Source of the DNA: Pseudomonadota bacterium
GTDB lineage: Bacteria; Pseudomonadota; Gammaproteobacteria; Burkholderiales; Burkholderiaceae_D
DNA: 10,747 nt
Assembly (NCBI GenBank): GCA_023409175.1
Contig: JAEYIG010000123.1
Location: 1-10,747, forward strand
Direction: 5' to 3'
The position numbers and the translations under genes are program-made. Below are positions 1 to 5,218 of the stretch, one piece after another (position 1 is the stretch's first letter; each line of letters starts with the position of its first letter). The notes beneath the pieces were generated by a model, which was given only the letters and a program-made list of their open reading frames with translations, had not been told where the DNA came from and did no database searches.

Positions 1-162
1 TGACGGGACGTTCGCACAGGGATGGGCAGGGCAATCCTTTTCCTTTGCTTCACCTTGAATGGTGCAGCCCGGAAAAAACGTTTTCAGGATGAGCGCTGAT
101 GTCTTTTTCCTGTTTTTCCCCTGAACAGGAACAACGGGTTTATCCTTTATGGGGTCGGTCAT
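1..162 (-). CDS. Possible edge-truncated minus-strand ORF, unknown
   Basis: Reading leftward from an ATG at 162-160, the minus strand stays open for 54 codons to the window edge. The peptide starts MTDPIKDKPVVPV, carries a basic stretch (KNRKK) and three cysteines (in PGC, KDC and HPC), and has no domain I recognise. It would be divergently arranged to the exported-protein gene at 194. No good ribosome binding site precedes the ATG, and an inverted repeat (107-131) lies inside the early codons, so the coding call is weak. A plus-strand frame is also open from the left edge to a TGA at 90-92, so the stretch could instead be the tail of an upstream plus-strand gene. Confidence 0.28.
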   Translation of the reverse strand, partial: MTDPIKDKPVVPVQGKNRKKTSALILKTFFPGCTIQGEAKEKDCPAHPCANVPS

Positions 163-193
163 TTTGAATGTGTCCCACTTGAACGGAGAATGA

Positions 194-709
194 ATGAAAA
201 AGCTTCTTTTGGCGTCTCTTTGGGTGTCTCTTTTGTCCCTGTTTTCGTCGCAGGCACTGGCTTCCGACTGGAGCGGCTGGGAGTCTTTTTCCATTCCTGC
301 AGCCCGGGACCAGCACTGGATATGCGGGATGGAGACGATGCACCGGACGGCCAGGGCGCAGAATGCCACGATCAAGCTGATTGAATCGACGCCCTATATC
401 CAGTTCGATCTGTACAGGTATGAATGGTCTTTCAGGGAGGGGGCCTCTGTTCCCGTCCGCCTGGATTTTGACGACAGGGAGCCGCTTGACCTGGTGGCAT
501 ACGGGGATGGCCATTTTGTTTCCATTGCGATTCCTGTCGAGGTGACGGCGGTGTTTTTAAGTCTGGTCAACGATAAAAAACGCATTCGCGTATTCTTCAG
601 GGAAGGCAATGACCCGGCATGGAAGATTGATCTGGATGGGGCGCCGGATGCACTGGCCGACCTGCTTGCCTGTTATAAGGAAAACCAGGCTTTCAAACGC
701 CATAAATGA
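194..709 (+). CDS. Small exported (periplasmic) protein, unknown function
   Basis: This gene encodes 171 residues. The N-terminus is a classical Sec signal peptide: MKK, a Leu-rich core to about residue 17, then an ALA cleavage site at residues 21-23 and a mature start SDWSGW. The mature part is soluble, with no further membrane segment, and has two cysteines (44 and 160) near its ends that could form a disulfide in the periplasm. The W..C spacing near the mature N-terminus faintly recalls small invasion-associated-locus-B-like periplasmic proteins, but I cannot claim membership. The start at 194 is preferred over the overlapping ATG at 190 because GGAG (185-188) sits five bases upstream and the signal peptide begins there. 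It is followed by terminator-like hairpins and separated from the capsid gene by more than 600 bases, so it is probably its own transcription unit. It could be a phage-carried host-modifying gene or a host gene at a junction. Confidence 0.75.
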   Translation: MKKLLLASLWVSLLSLFSSQALASDWSGWESFSIPAARDQHWICGMETMHRTARAQNATIKLIESTPYIQFDLYRYEWSFREGASVPVRLDFDDREPLDLVAYGDGHFVSIAIPVEVTAVFLSLVNDKKRIRVFFREGNDPAWKIDLDGAPDALADLLACYKENQAFKRHK

Positions 710-749
710 TGAGGATGTGTGGCCGGTTTTGCGTGTCACGCATTTTGTC

Positions 750-770
750 GCCGGAGCCGGCTTTTTTTCT
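750..770 (+). terminator. Rho-independent terminator after exported-protein gene
   Basis: A short GC-only inverted repeat, GCCGG (750-754) and CCGGC (757-761), is followed directly by seven T (762-768). With a four-base loop the stem is GCCG/CGGC. A second tiny hairpin, GCGTG/CACGC (731-741), lies just before it. The position, 40 bases past the stop codon of the exported-protein gene, fits its transcription end. Confidence 0.6.
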
Positions 771-802
771 TTACGCTTTCCGGCAGGGAATCCCTTTTCC
801 AG

Positions 803-843
803 AAAACAGGACCCTTTCAAGCCTGTTTTTCTGTTGTTTTTTT
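803..843 (+). terminator. Second terminator-like hairpin with T-rich tail
   Basis: AAAACAGG (803-810) pairs with CCTGTTTT (822-829) across an 11-base loop. The 3' side continues into a T-rich run (TTTTT, CTGTTG, then seven T) up to 843. It forms a back-up terminator that insulates the capsid leader from transcription entering from the left. The stem is A/T-rich on its outer side, so strength is uncertain. Confidence 0.55.
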
Positions 844-854
844 GATAATGTCAG

Positions 855-864
855 GGGTTGACAG
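855..864 (+). promoter_or_regulatory. GGGTTGACAG box, copy 1 (possible -35)
   Basis: It contains a perfect sigma-70 -35 hexamer TTGACA (858-863). With a 17-base spacer the -10 position reads AGAGAT, a poor match, so a normal sigma-70 promoter is not convincing. The same ten bases recur at 1033-1042, which hints at a specific binding site or a phage late promoter element. Confidence 0.3.
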
Positions 865-916
865 AAGGAATTTCCACTAAAGAGATCGAGGCAACCGAAG
901 AAAATGCATTTTTCCG

Positions 917-937
917 ACCTAAAGTAAATGTTTAGGT
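917..937. repeat. Perfect 7-bp inverted repeat in the leader
   Basis: ACCTAAA (917-923) and TTTAGGT (931-937) are exact complements around a seven-base spacer. The right arm runs into TTTTGTTTG, so it could be a weak terminator. The near-symmetric A/T-rich layout would also suit a dimeric repressor operator. Neither role can be decided from sequence. Confidence 0.45.
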
Positions 938-1032
938 TTTGTTTGCAAGAAATTGATTCAAGACGTTTTTATTGTAAAGCTCGTTTTTCCCTGAAACGGC
1001 GTCACAAGAAATGTGCCAGAAATGTCCGGAGA

Positions 1033-1042
1033 GGGTTGACAG
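1033..1042 (+). promoter_or_regulatory. GGGTTGACAG box, copy 2 (possible -35)
   Basis: TTGACA lies at 1036-1041. No good -10 follows at 16-18 bases: the sequence there is about CTGTGC, although an A/T-rich run (TTTTAAAATAT) sits closer. If this is the promoter for the capsid operon, transcription would begin about 1070 and include all four downstream hairpins. Confidence 0.35.
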
Positions 1043-1110
1043 TTGTTTTAAAATATCACTGTGCAATGAAACACGTTTGCACGCATGGTTGTGTTGAGGC
1101 AAACCGGGTC

Positions 1111-1303
1111 TTATTGCCGTTATGCCGGAGGTCGCGTCCCGGCACCTTGTCTGTCTCAAGCCAACCAACACACATCGTAATTTGTCGCCGTATCGCCGGG
1201 GGTCGCGTCCCGGTAGCGCAGGAAGTGGTCTTGAAGTCGCTGTAGCCAGTGTCGCGTCTGGCAAAAGTCCCTTCCGTTTATCAGGGGTTGCGTCCTGTAC
1301 CGG
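1111..1303 (+). repeat. Array of four hairpins with conserved GTCGCGTC loop
   Basis: There are four degenerate repeat units. Stems are TGCCGG/CCGGCA (1123-1128/1139-1144), GCCGG/CCGGT (1195-1199/1210-1214), GCCAG/CTGGC (1245-1249/1258-1262) and CAGG/CCTG (1282-1285/1294-1297). Loops are AGGTCGCGTC, GGGTCGCGTC, TGTCGCGT and GGTTGCGT. Each unit is preceded by a CCGT/CTGT-like box (GCCGT, GCCGT, GCTGT, TCCGT). The stem bases change in a paired way between units (G-C to A-T) while the loop core stays almost fixed, the pattern expected of RNA hairpins read by a protein or a partner RNA. Core-to-core spacing is 71, 49 and 36 bases, not a multiple of three, so this is not coding. The array ends 43 bases before the capsid start codon. 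I know no family that matches it. Confidence 0.65.
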
Positions 1304-1345
1304 TGTGAAAGACTTGTTTTTTAATCTTTCATATTAGGAGCGACA

Positions 1346-2395
1346 ATGCCAGTATCTTCTGCTGACTTAGAATTTCTCGGTAAATCTTCACTTGACGATT
1401 ATTTGCGCAACACCGCCGTTGATCAGGTTTCTACCGATACCCCGCTGCTCAAAAAGCTGATGCAAAAAAAGAAAAAGCTTGTGGGCGCGAAACAGAACGT
1501 TACGGTCAATATCCGTAAATCCCTCGATTCCAATTTTGCCTGGGCTTATGGCGAAACGCCTGTTTCGTTCAACAAGCGCCAGACGCTTGAACATGCCGCC
1601 TTCCCATGGCGCCGTGCCGTGGACGGTTTTTACATTGCACACGATACGCTGTTTTCCAATGGCATCCGCCTGAAAGAAGGCCAGCGCGGTGAACACCGGA
1701 TGGAAACCAGTGAGCGCCATCAGTTATGTAACCTGCTCGATGAACAGACCCAGGCTTTCCGTACCGGGTTCATGGAAAAACTGTCGATGGAATTGCATCG
1801 TGACGGGACGGCCAATGGCGACGCCATTACCGGTCTGGACGCGCTCGTTTCCCTGAAACCCGATACGGGCGTGGTGGGCGGCATCGACCGTGCGACCGCA
1901 ACTTACTGGCGAAATAATGTCAAGTCGGCCATTGCATCGACGACTGACGGCGCGCTGGCGACCGCGATGGAAGGCGAATGGCGCAAGTGTATCCGCAATG
2001 GCGGCAGTCCCGATTTCATTCTGGCCGGTTCCGCGTTTATCGACGCGTATCGCCAGTATGGTGTCACCGTGACGAATAACGCCAATGCCGGTTCGGTCAA
2101 GCGTCTGGACGCCGGTATCGGTTCGGGCACGTCGACCGGCCTGTATTTCAAAGGTGTCGAAATCATCTGGGACCCACAATTCGAGACCCTGGATGCCATC
2201 GAATCGCCAACGACCCCATGGGAAAAACGCTGTTACTTCATCAATACCAAGCATATGGAATTGCATGACGACGATATGGATGTGGTGACTCCTACCCGTC
2301 CACATAACATTCTGGCCCTGTACCAGATGGTCAATGTCCGTATGGCACTCGTGATGAAGCGTGCGAACGCGCATTCCGTCCTGTCTATCGCCTAA
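1346..2395 (+). CDS. Major capsid protein (HK97-fold type)
   Basis: The product has 349 residues, a usual size for podovirus coat proteins. The N-terminal arm (residues 1-60) is followed by a lysine cluster (KKLMQKKKKLVG) and a WAYGETPVSF segment. A central block has AITGLDALVS followed by GVVGGIDRATATYWRNNV, the layout of capsid proteins in which a GLD/GID-RAT segment precedes the A-domain. The C-terminal part includes GVEIIWDP, FINTKHMELH and a closing hydrophobic strand (ALVMKRANAHSVLSIA) typical of the P-domain/A-domain end. AGGAG (1336-1340) stands five bases before the ATG. The downstream genes are clear particle genes, which supports the role. It would self-assemble into the icosahedral shell, probably with a scaffold encoded outside the window. 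The exact family (BPP-1-like or N4-gp56-like) is not certain. Confidence 0.85.
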   Translation: MPVSSADLEFLGKSSLDDYLRNTAVDQVSTDTPLLKKLMQKKKKLVGAKQNVTVNIRKSLDSNFAWAYGETPVSFNKRQTLEHAAFPWRRAVDGFYIAHDTLFSNGIRLKEGQRGEHRMETSERHQLCNLLDEQTQAFRTGFMEKLSMELHRDGTANGDAITGLDALVSLKPDTGVVGGIDRATATYWRNNVKSAIASTTDGALATAMEGEWRKCIRNGGSPDFILAGSAFIDAYRQYGVTVTNNANAGSVKRLDAGIGSGTSTGLYFKGVEIIWDPQFETLDAIESPTTPWEKRCYFINTKHMELHDDDMDVVTPTRPHNILALYQMVNVRMALVMKRANAHSVLSIA

Positions 2396-2409
2396 AAAGG
2401 CTTTTCAAG

Positions 2410-2452
2410 GCCGGTACCGGTTTGTCCGGTACCGGCATGTATCCCGTTTTTT
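2410..2452 (+). terminator. Perfect 11-bp hairpin after the capsid gene
   Basis: GCCGGTACCGG (2410-2420) and CCGGTACCGGC (2426-2436) pair perfectly over a five-base loop TTTGT. A run of six T (2447-2452) follows after a ten-base gap, so it is not a canonical terminator. It could act as a partial terminator or as a 3' end stabiliser that raises capsid mRNA relative to the genes behind it. Each arm contains the self-complementary CCGGTACCGG, so cruciform or dimer structures are also possible. Confidence 0.6.
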
Positions 2453-2467
2453 ATGAAGGAAAACAAA

Positions 2468-2797
2468 ATGACTCCATTGTATGAAATCCTGATCCGCCGT
2501 GATGCCCATACGATCACTCCTGTGACGATTCCGGAATATGAATTGCCCATCGTGCAGGAATTGTTCGGTACCGAGAATGTCCAGAATGCCGACAGAGTAC
2601 GTGCTGACGAGGCCGGTATCGGTTCGCCAGTCGGTTCTTTCAAGGCCAGTGACGATGAGTATGAACGCTTTTGCGTGAAGTACGGCATTGAACTTGTGGA
2701 AATGGTTTATGGCAAGAAAGGGTCGAAGGCGCTTGAAAAGGCGATGGGTGAAACGAAAGCGAAACCGGTTGCCAAAGGCAGGCAGGCGGCTGTTTAA
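2468..2797 (+). CDS. Small capsid-adjacent phage protein
   Basis: This gene encodes 109 residues from the ATG at 2468. That start is chosen over the in-frame ATG at 2453 because GAAGGA (2455-2460) lies seven bases before it. The protein begins TPLYEILIRRDAHTITPVTIPEYELPIVQELFG, has an acidic middle, and ends in a Lys/Ala/Arg-rich tail (KAKPVAKGRQAAV). There is no signal peptide or membrane segment. I do not recognise a named domain, but short proteins with a 'YE(I/V)L(I/V)RRD...PEYE(L)PI' start are common directly behind podovirus capsid genes. In Bordetella phage BPP-1 a capsid cement protein is encoded near the capsid gene. A decoration, cement or head-completion role is therefore possible but is inferred only from position. 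Confidence 0.75.
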   Translation: MTPLYEILIRRDAHTITPVTIPEYELPIVQELFGTENVQNADRVRADEAGIGSPVGSFKASDDEYERFCVKYGIELVEMVYGKKGSKALEKAMGETKAKPVAKGRQAAV

Positions 2798-2832
2798 GTC
2801 ATTTTTGTTCGTATCGGACAGGAGAGGGAAAC

Positions 2833-3200
2833 ATGGCACAACCACCGGCTTATAACCGTGAAAAGAATTTTGCGGACGATTTCGGGAACGAGACGGACCA
2901 TTCGGCGTTGAATGCGGAACTGGACCGGGCGTCGAATTCGATCAATGATGTCCGAGCCAATCTGGCGATTTTGCAGGCGGATGACGGCAAGTTGCGCCCG
3001 GCAGTGGTGACGTCCGATTCGATCAGTATGGAATTGAGGACGACGCTGGTCGAAGGGGTTGTCATGGATGCGCAGGCGATGCTGGACAGGTCGCTGGCGG
3101 CGGCGGATTCATCTTCCGCATCTGCCCTTGCCGCCAAAGCCAGTGAGGAGCGTGCCGCAAGCAGCTCTGTGAGGGCAGTGGATTCGGCGAAGGACGCTGC
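2833..3200 (+). repeat. Fibre-anchor direct repeat, copy 1
   Basis: This block aligns with 4851-5218 at a constant offset of 2,018 bases, with no insertion or deletion seen. An uninterrupted identical run of 50 bases spans 3118-3167 and 5136-5185 (the ASALAAKASEERAASSS coding part). Recombination between the copies would remove 2,018 bases and leave one intact hybrid fibre gene. Confidence 0.9.
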
Positions 3201-3594
3201 CAAAAGTGCGGAAGCGCTGAAGGGAGCGGTCAATCCGGACTGGAATGCGACCAGTGGGCCCGGTGCCATCCTGAACAAGCCGACAAGCGTCAAAGGGTAC
3301 GGCATCACCGATGCCGCCTGCCTGCCGACCATCACGACCTCCGCCGATCCGTTAAACCTCTTTATCGAACCCAATATGTTTTATCAGTTCGGACAGGTTT
3401 CCATGCTTGTGATTGCAGAGGTGAAAAACGGCTTTCATGAAGCGCTGATTTCTTTTGCTTCCGGCGATATCGCAACAACCATAGCAATGCCCGAAACCCT
3501 GAAACACATCGGTGAATGGGAAATCGAGCCAAACGGAAAATATCTCATGTCGATTCTCGACAATATCGCCGTGCTGGGCAAGGTGGTCGCATGA
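2833..3594 (+). CDS. Short tail fibre protein A (shared anchor type)
   Basis: The 253-residue product has three visible parts. Residues 1-85 form the virion-anchor module (MAQPPAYNREKNF, LNAELDRASNSINDVRANLAILQADDGKLRP). An Ala/Ser/Lys-rich heptad-like stretch follows to about 130, likely a trimeric coiled coil, and then comes a DWNATSGPGAILNKP linker. The C-terminal 100 residues (from LFIEPNMFYQFG to LDNIAVLGKVVA) resemble the small beta-rich tips that close many phage fibres: ISF.SG...T..MPE..KHIGEW, then an NGKYLMSILDN pattern. AGGAGAGG (2820-2827) gives a strong start. The first half is nearly the same as the fibre at 4851. The gene overlaps the next one by ATGA, so the two are co-translated. 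It presumably attaches to the tail and carries a receptor-binding end, alone or together with the next product. Confidence 0.8.
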   Translation: MAQPPAYNREKNFADDFGNETDHSALNAELDRASNSINDVRANLAILQADDGKLRPAVVTSDSISMELRTTLVEGVVMDAQAMLDRSLAAADSSSASALAAKASEERAASSSVRAVDSAKDAAKSAEALKGAVNPDWNATSGPGAILNKPTSVKGYGITDAACLPTITTSADPLNLFIEPNMFYQFGQVSMLVIAEVKNGFHEALISFASGDIATTIAMPETLKHIGEWEIEPNGKYLMSILDNIAVLGKVVA

Positions 3595-4337
3595 GCCAGT
3601 TCCATTCATTGATGATGGCAAGAGCCCCGGTTTATACCGTGACGTTTGACTATGGCGATATTCCTGCGCAGCGTGTCATGAAAAACAAACTGGCAGTCAA
3701 ACCAGCCGACCCTTACAAGGAAAACCATGATTTCACAGGCTGGTTCGCTGATGGCGTGCTGTTCGATTTCAGCACACCAGTAACAGGCGATCTGGCATTG
3801 ACGGCCGGGTGGTCCTTGACGACTCATGTGGTCACTTTTGATGCGAATGGCGGCAATGTCGTGACTTCCCAGACTGTGGTTCATGGAAGCCGTGCATCCC
3901 CTGTCGTACCGGACAGGACGTATTACACGTTTAACGGTTGGACATTGAAAGGAGTCGCATTCGACTTGAACACTCCGGTGACAGAGGATATCACCCTGGT
4001 GGCAAATTGGGAAAAAACACTTTATACGCAGAGCGGAACAGCCAAGGTGACTGTTCTTGCTAAAGGCTCAGGAAACTTACCTGACACACTATATGGTGTG
4101 GTTGTCACTTTTTCAATGCCTTTTACAGAAGTGGTATCCGCCAGTCTTAACGGCCGGGCTATCCCGTATTCATACGACAAGTACGATTCACTTACCTATT
4201 TGAACGTCGCCGGTTTCAGGCAGCAGACAGGACAAAACTACTGGTATTTTGATAATAGTGCTGAAAATTACGTGAATGATAGTGCTGGAACCACATCCGG
4301 AAACATGTCATGGACAATAACGGGGTACTACGCATGA
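3591..4337 (+). CDS. Tail protein with two InlB-type B-repeats
   Basis: The start is ATG 3591, which overlaps the previous stop as ATGA and gives 248 residues. An upstream in-frame ATG at 3516 lies inside the fibre gene and has no ribosome site. Residues 15-74 and 79-140 are two copies of the InlB B-repeat (Listeria-Bacteroides repeat). Each has VTFD..., then F.GW plus a G-V/A-F-D-x-x-TPVT-x-D-x-x-L-x-A-x-W ending; the second has the full VTFDANGGNVVTSQTV hallmark. These small beta-grasp-like folds are known from bacterial surface adhesins. Residues 141-248 form a Gly/Ser/Tyr/Asn-rich beta region ending WTITGYYA, probably a binding tip. It sits between a fibre and a fibre accessory gene, so it is likely a second fibre subunit or detachable tip. 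The last 300 bases are more A/T-rich than the neighbours, as in swapped tips. Confidence 0.75.
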   Translation: MSQFHSLMMARAPVYTVTFDYGDIPAQRVMKNKLAVKPADPYKENHDFTGWFADGVLFDFSTPVTGDLALTAGWSLTTHVVTFDANGGNVVTSQTVVHGSRASPVVPDRTYYTFNGWTLKGVAFDLNTPVTEDITLVANWEKTLYTQSGTAKVTVLAKGSGNLPDTLYGVVVTFSMPFTEVVSASLNGRAIPYSYDKYDSLTYLNVAGFRQQTGQNYWYFDNSAENYVNDSAGTTSGNMSWTITGYYA

Positions 4338-4846
4338 GATACATCAAAAACAAAACCATATTCGAAAACCCGTTGACTATCGACGGGGTGAAAGTCTTCA
4401 ATCCGTCAGAAGCACAGCTTTTTGCAGCAGGGTACAAGCGGTATATCCCCTCGGAAGTCGATCTGGCAAGGCTGGCGACATGCAATTGCGAGCCGGATTA
4501 TGAAGAGACAGAAGAAGAAATCAGACTGGTTTACCGCTATACGTTTTCAGAGGCGAAAGCACAAAAACATTATTGCCAGCTGGCGCAGGCACGGATGGAT
4601 GAAAAGGCAAGGGAACGTAATTACGACGGGATCATGTCTGCCTGTTCCTATGCGACAAGTTCGTTTCCGAAATTTGCCAGTGAAGCAGCCGCTTGCGTGA
4701 TGTGGCGGGATGCGGTCTGGGCGAAATGCTATGAACTGCTGGATACGGTGAAATCCGGTGAGATGGAAATTCCCACGGAAGAAGCGTTTCTTGAAATGTT
4801 GCCGGAGTTAGTCTGGCCGGATGAAAAAGATGAGGAGGGACTTTAG
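4334..4846 (+). CDS. Tail-fibre accessory/assembly protein A
   Basis: This gene encodes 170 residues from ATG 4334, which overlaps the previous stop (ATGA). The longer frame from 4310 has no start context. It opens with MRYIKNKTIFENPLTIDGVKVFNPSEAQL.AAGY, a header seen in phage proteins coded right after fibres. It continues with an acidic hinge (EETEEEIRLVYRY) and a helical C-terminal half (ARERNYDGIMSACSYATSSFPKFASEAAACVMWRDAVWAKCYELLDTVKSGE), the form found in many tail-fibre assembly or chaperone-like phage proteins. A role in folding or capping the upstream fibre and InlB-type proteins is inferred from this likeness and from position. No enzymatic motif is visible. Confidence 0.7.
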   Translation: MRYIKNKTIFENPLTIDGVKVFNPSEAQLFAAGYKRYIPSEVDLARLATCNCEPDYEETEEEIRLVYRYTFSEAKAQKHYCQLAQARMDEKARERNYDGIMSACSYATSSFPKFASEAAACVMWRDAVWAKCYELLDTVKSGEMEIPTEEAFLEMLPELVWPDEKDEEGL

Positions 4847-4850
4847 GATC

Positions 4851-5218
4851 ATGGCACAACCACCAGCATATAACCGCGAAAAGAATTTTACCCTGAATAG
4901 CGGAAGGGAAACGGATCATGCCGCCTTGAATGCCGAACTGGACCGGGCGGCGAATTCGATCAACGACATCCGGTCCAATCTGGCGATCCTGCAGGCGGAT
5001 GACGGGAAACTGCGTCCGGCGGTGGTGACGTCCGATTCGATCAGTCACGAATTGAGGGTTTCCCTTGTGGAAGGCGTTGTGATGGATGCGCAGAAGATGC
5101 TGGACAGGTCGCTGGCGGCGGCCGATTCATCTTCTGCATCTGCCCTTGCCGCCAAAGCCAGTGAGGAGCGTGCCGCAAGCAGCTCGGCCAGGGCAGCGGA
5201 TTCGGCAGAAAAAGCGGC
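4851..5218 (+). repeat. Fibre-anchor direct repeat, copy 2
   Basis: This is the second copy of the anchor-coding block at 2833-3200. Similarity begins at the start codon and fades after the coiled-coil region, though a short linker (DW.AT.G...ILN.P) stays recognisable. Many differences fall on third codon positions, so both copies appear maintained under protein-level selection rather than being a fresh duplication. Confidence 0.9.

Larger units (their letters stand above)
844..1345 (+). other. Long non-coding leader of the capsid operon
   Basis: About 500 bases between the terminators and the capsid start hold no reading frame that looks like protein. The longest candidate (928-1245) has an unnatural Cys/Arg/His-rich composition and no ribosome binding site. 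The stretch holds an inverted repeat (917-937), two GGGTTGACAG boxes (855-864 and 1033-1042), a four-hairpin array (1111-1303) and a last hairpin GAAAGA/TCTTTC (1307-1312/1325-1330). That last hairpin ends six bases before the capsid Shine-Dalgarno AGGAG (1336-1340). It is probably a promoter region plus a structured 5' untranslated leader. Confidence 0.6.

Noticed and set aside
107..131. Inverted repeat TTCCTGTT/AACAGGAA as a terminator
   Set aside because: No T-run follows on either strand, and it lies inside a possible minus-strand frame; left without a role.
928..1245. Plus-strand 105-codon frame in the capsid leader
   Set aside because: Cys/Arg-rich random-looking product, no ribosome site, and it runs through the hairpin array, whose spacing ignores codon phase.
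1111..1303. CRISPR-like array
   Set aside because: Units are degenerate, the spacing shrinks (71, 49, 36) and the conserved part is a loop in changing stems; no cas genes are present.
1724..2374. Minus-strand open frame opposite the capsid gene
   Set aside because: Same type of shadow; composition is His/Arg-rich and no start context exists.
3516..3590. Upstream start for the InlB-type protein
   Set aside because: It would lie inside the fibre A gene without a ribosome site; the ATGA overlap at 3591 is the natural start.
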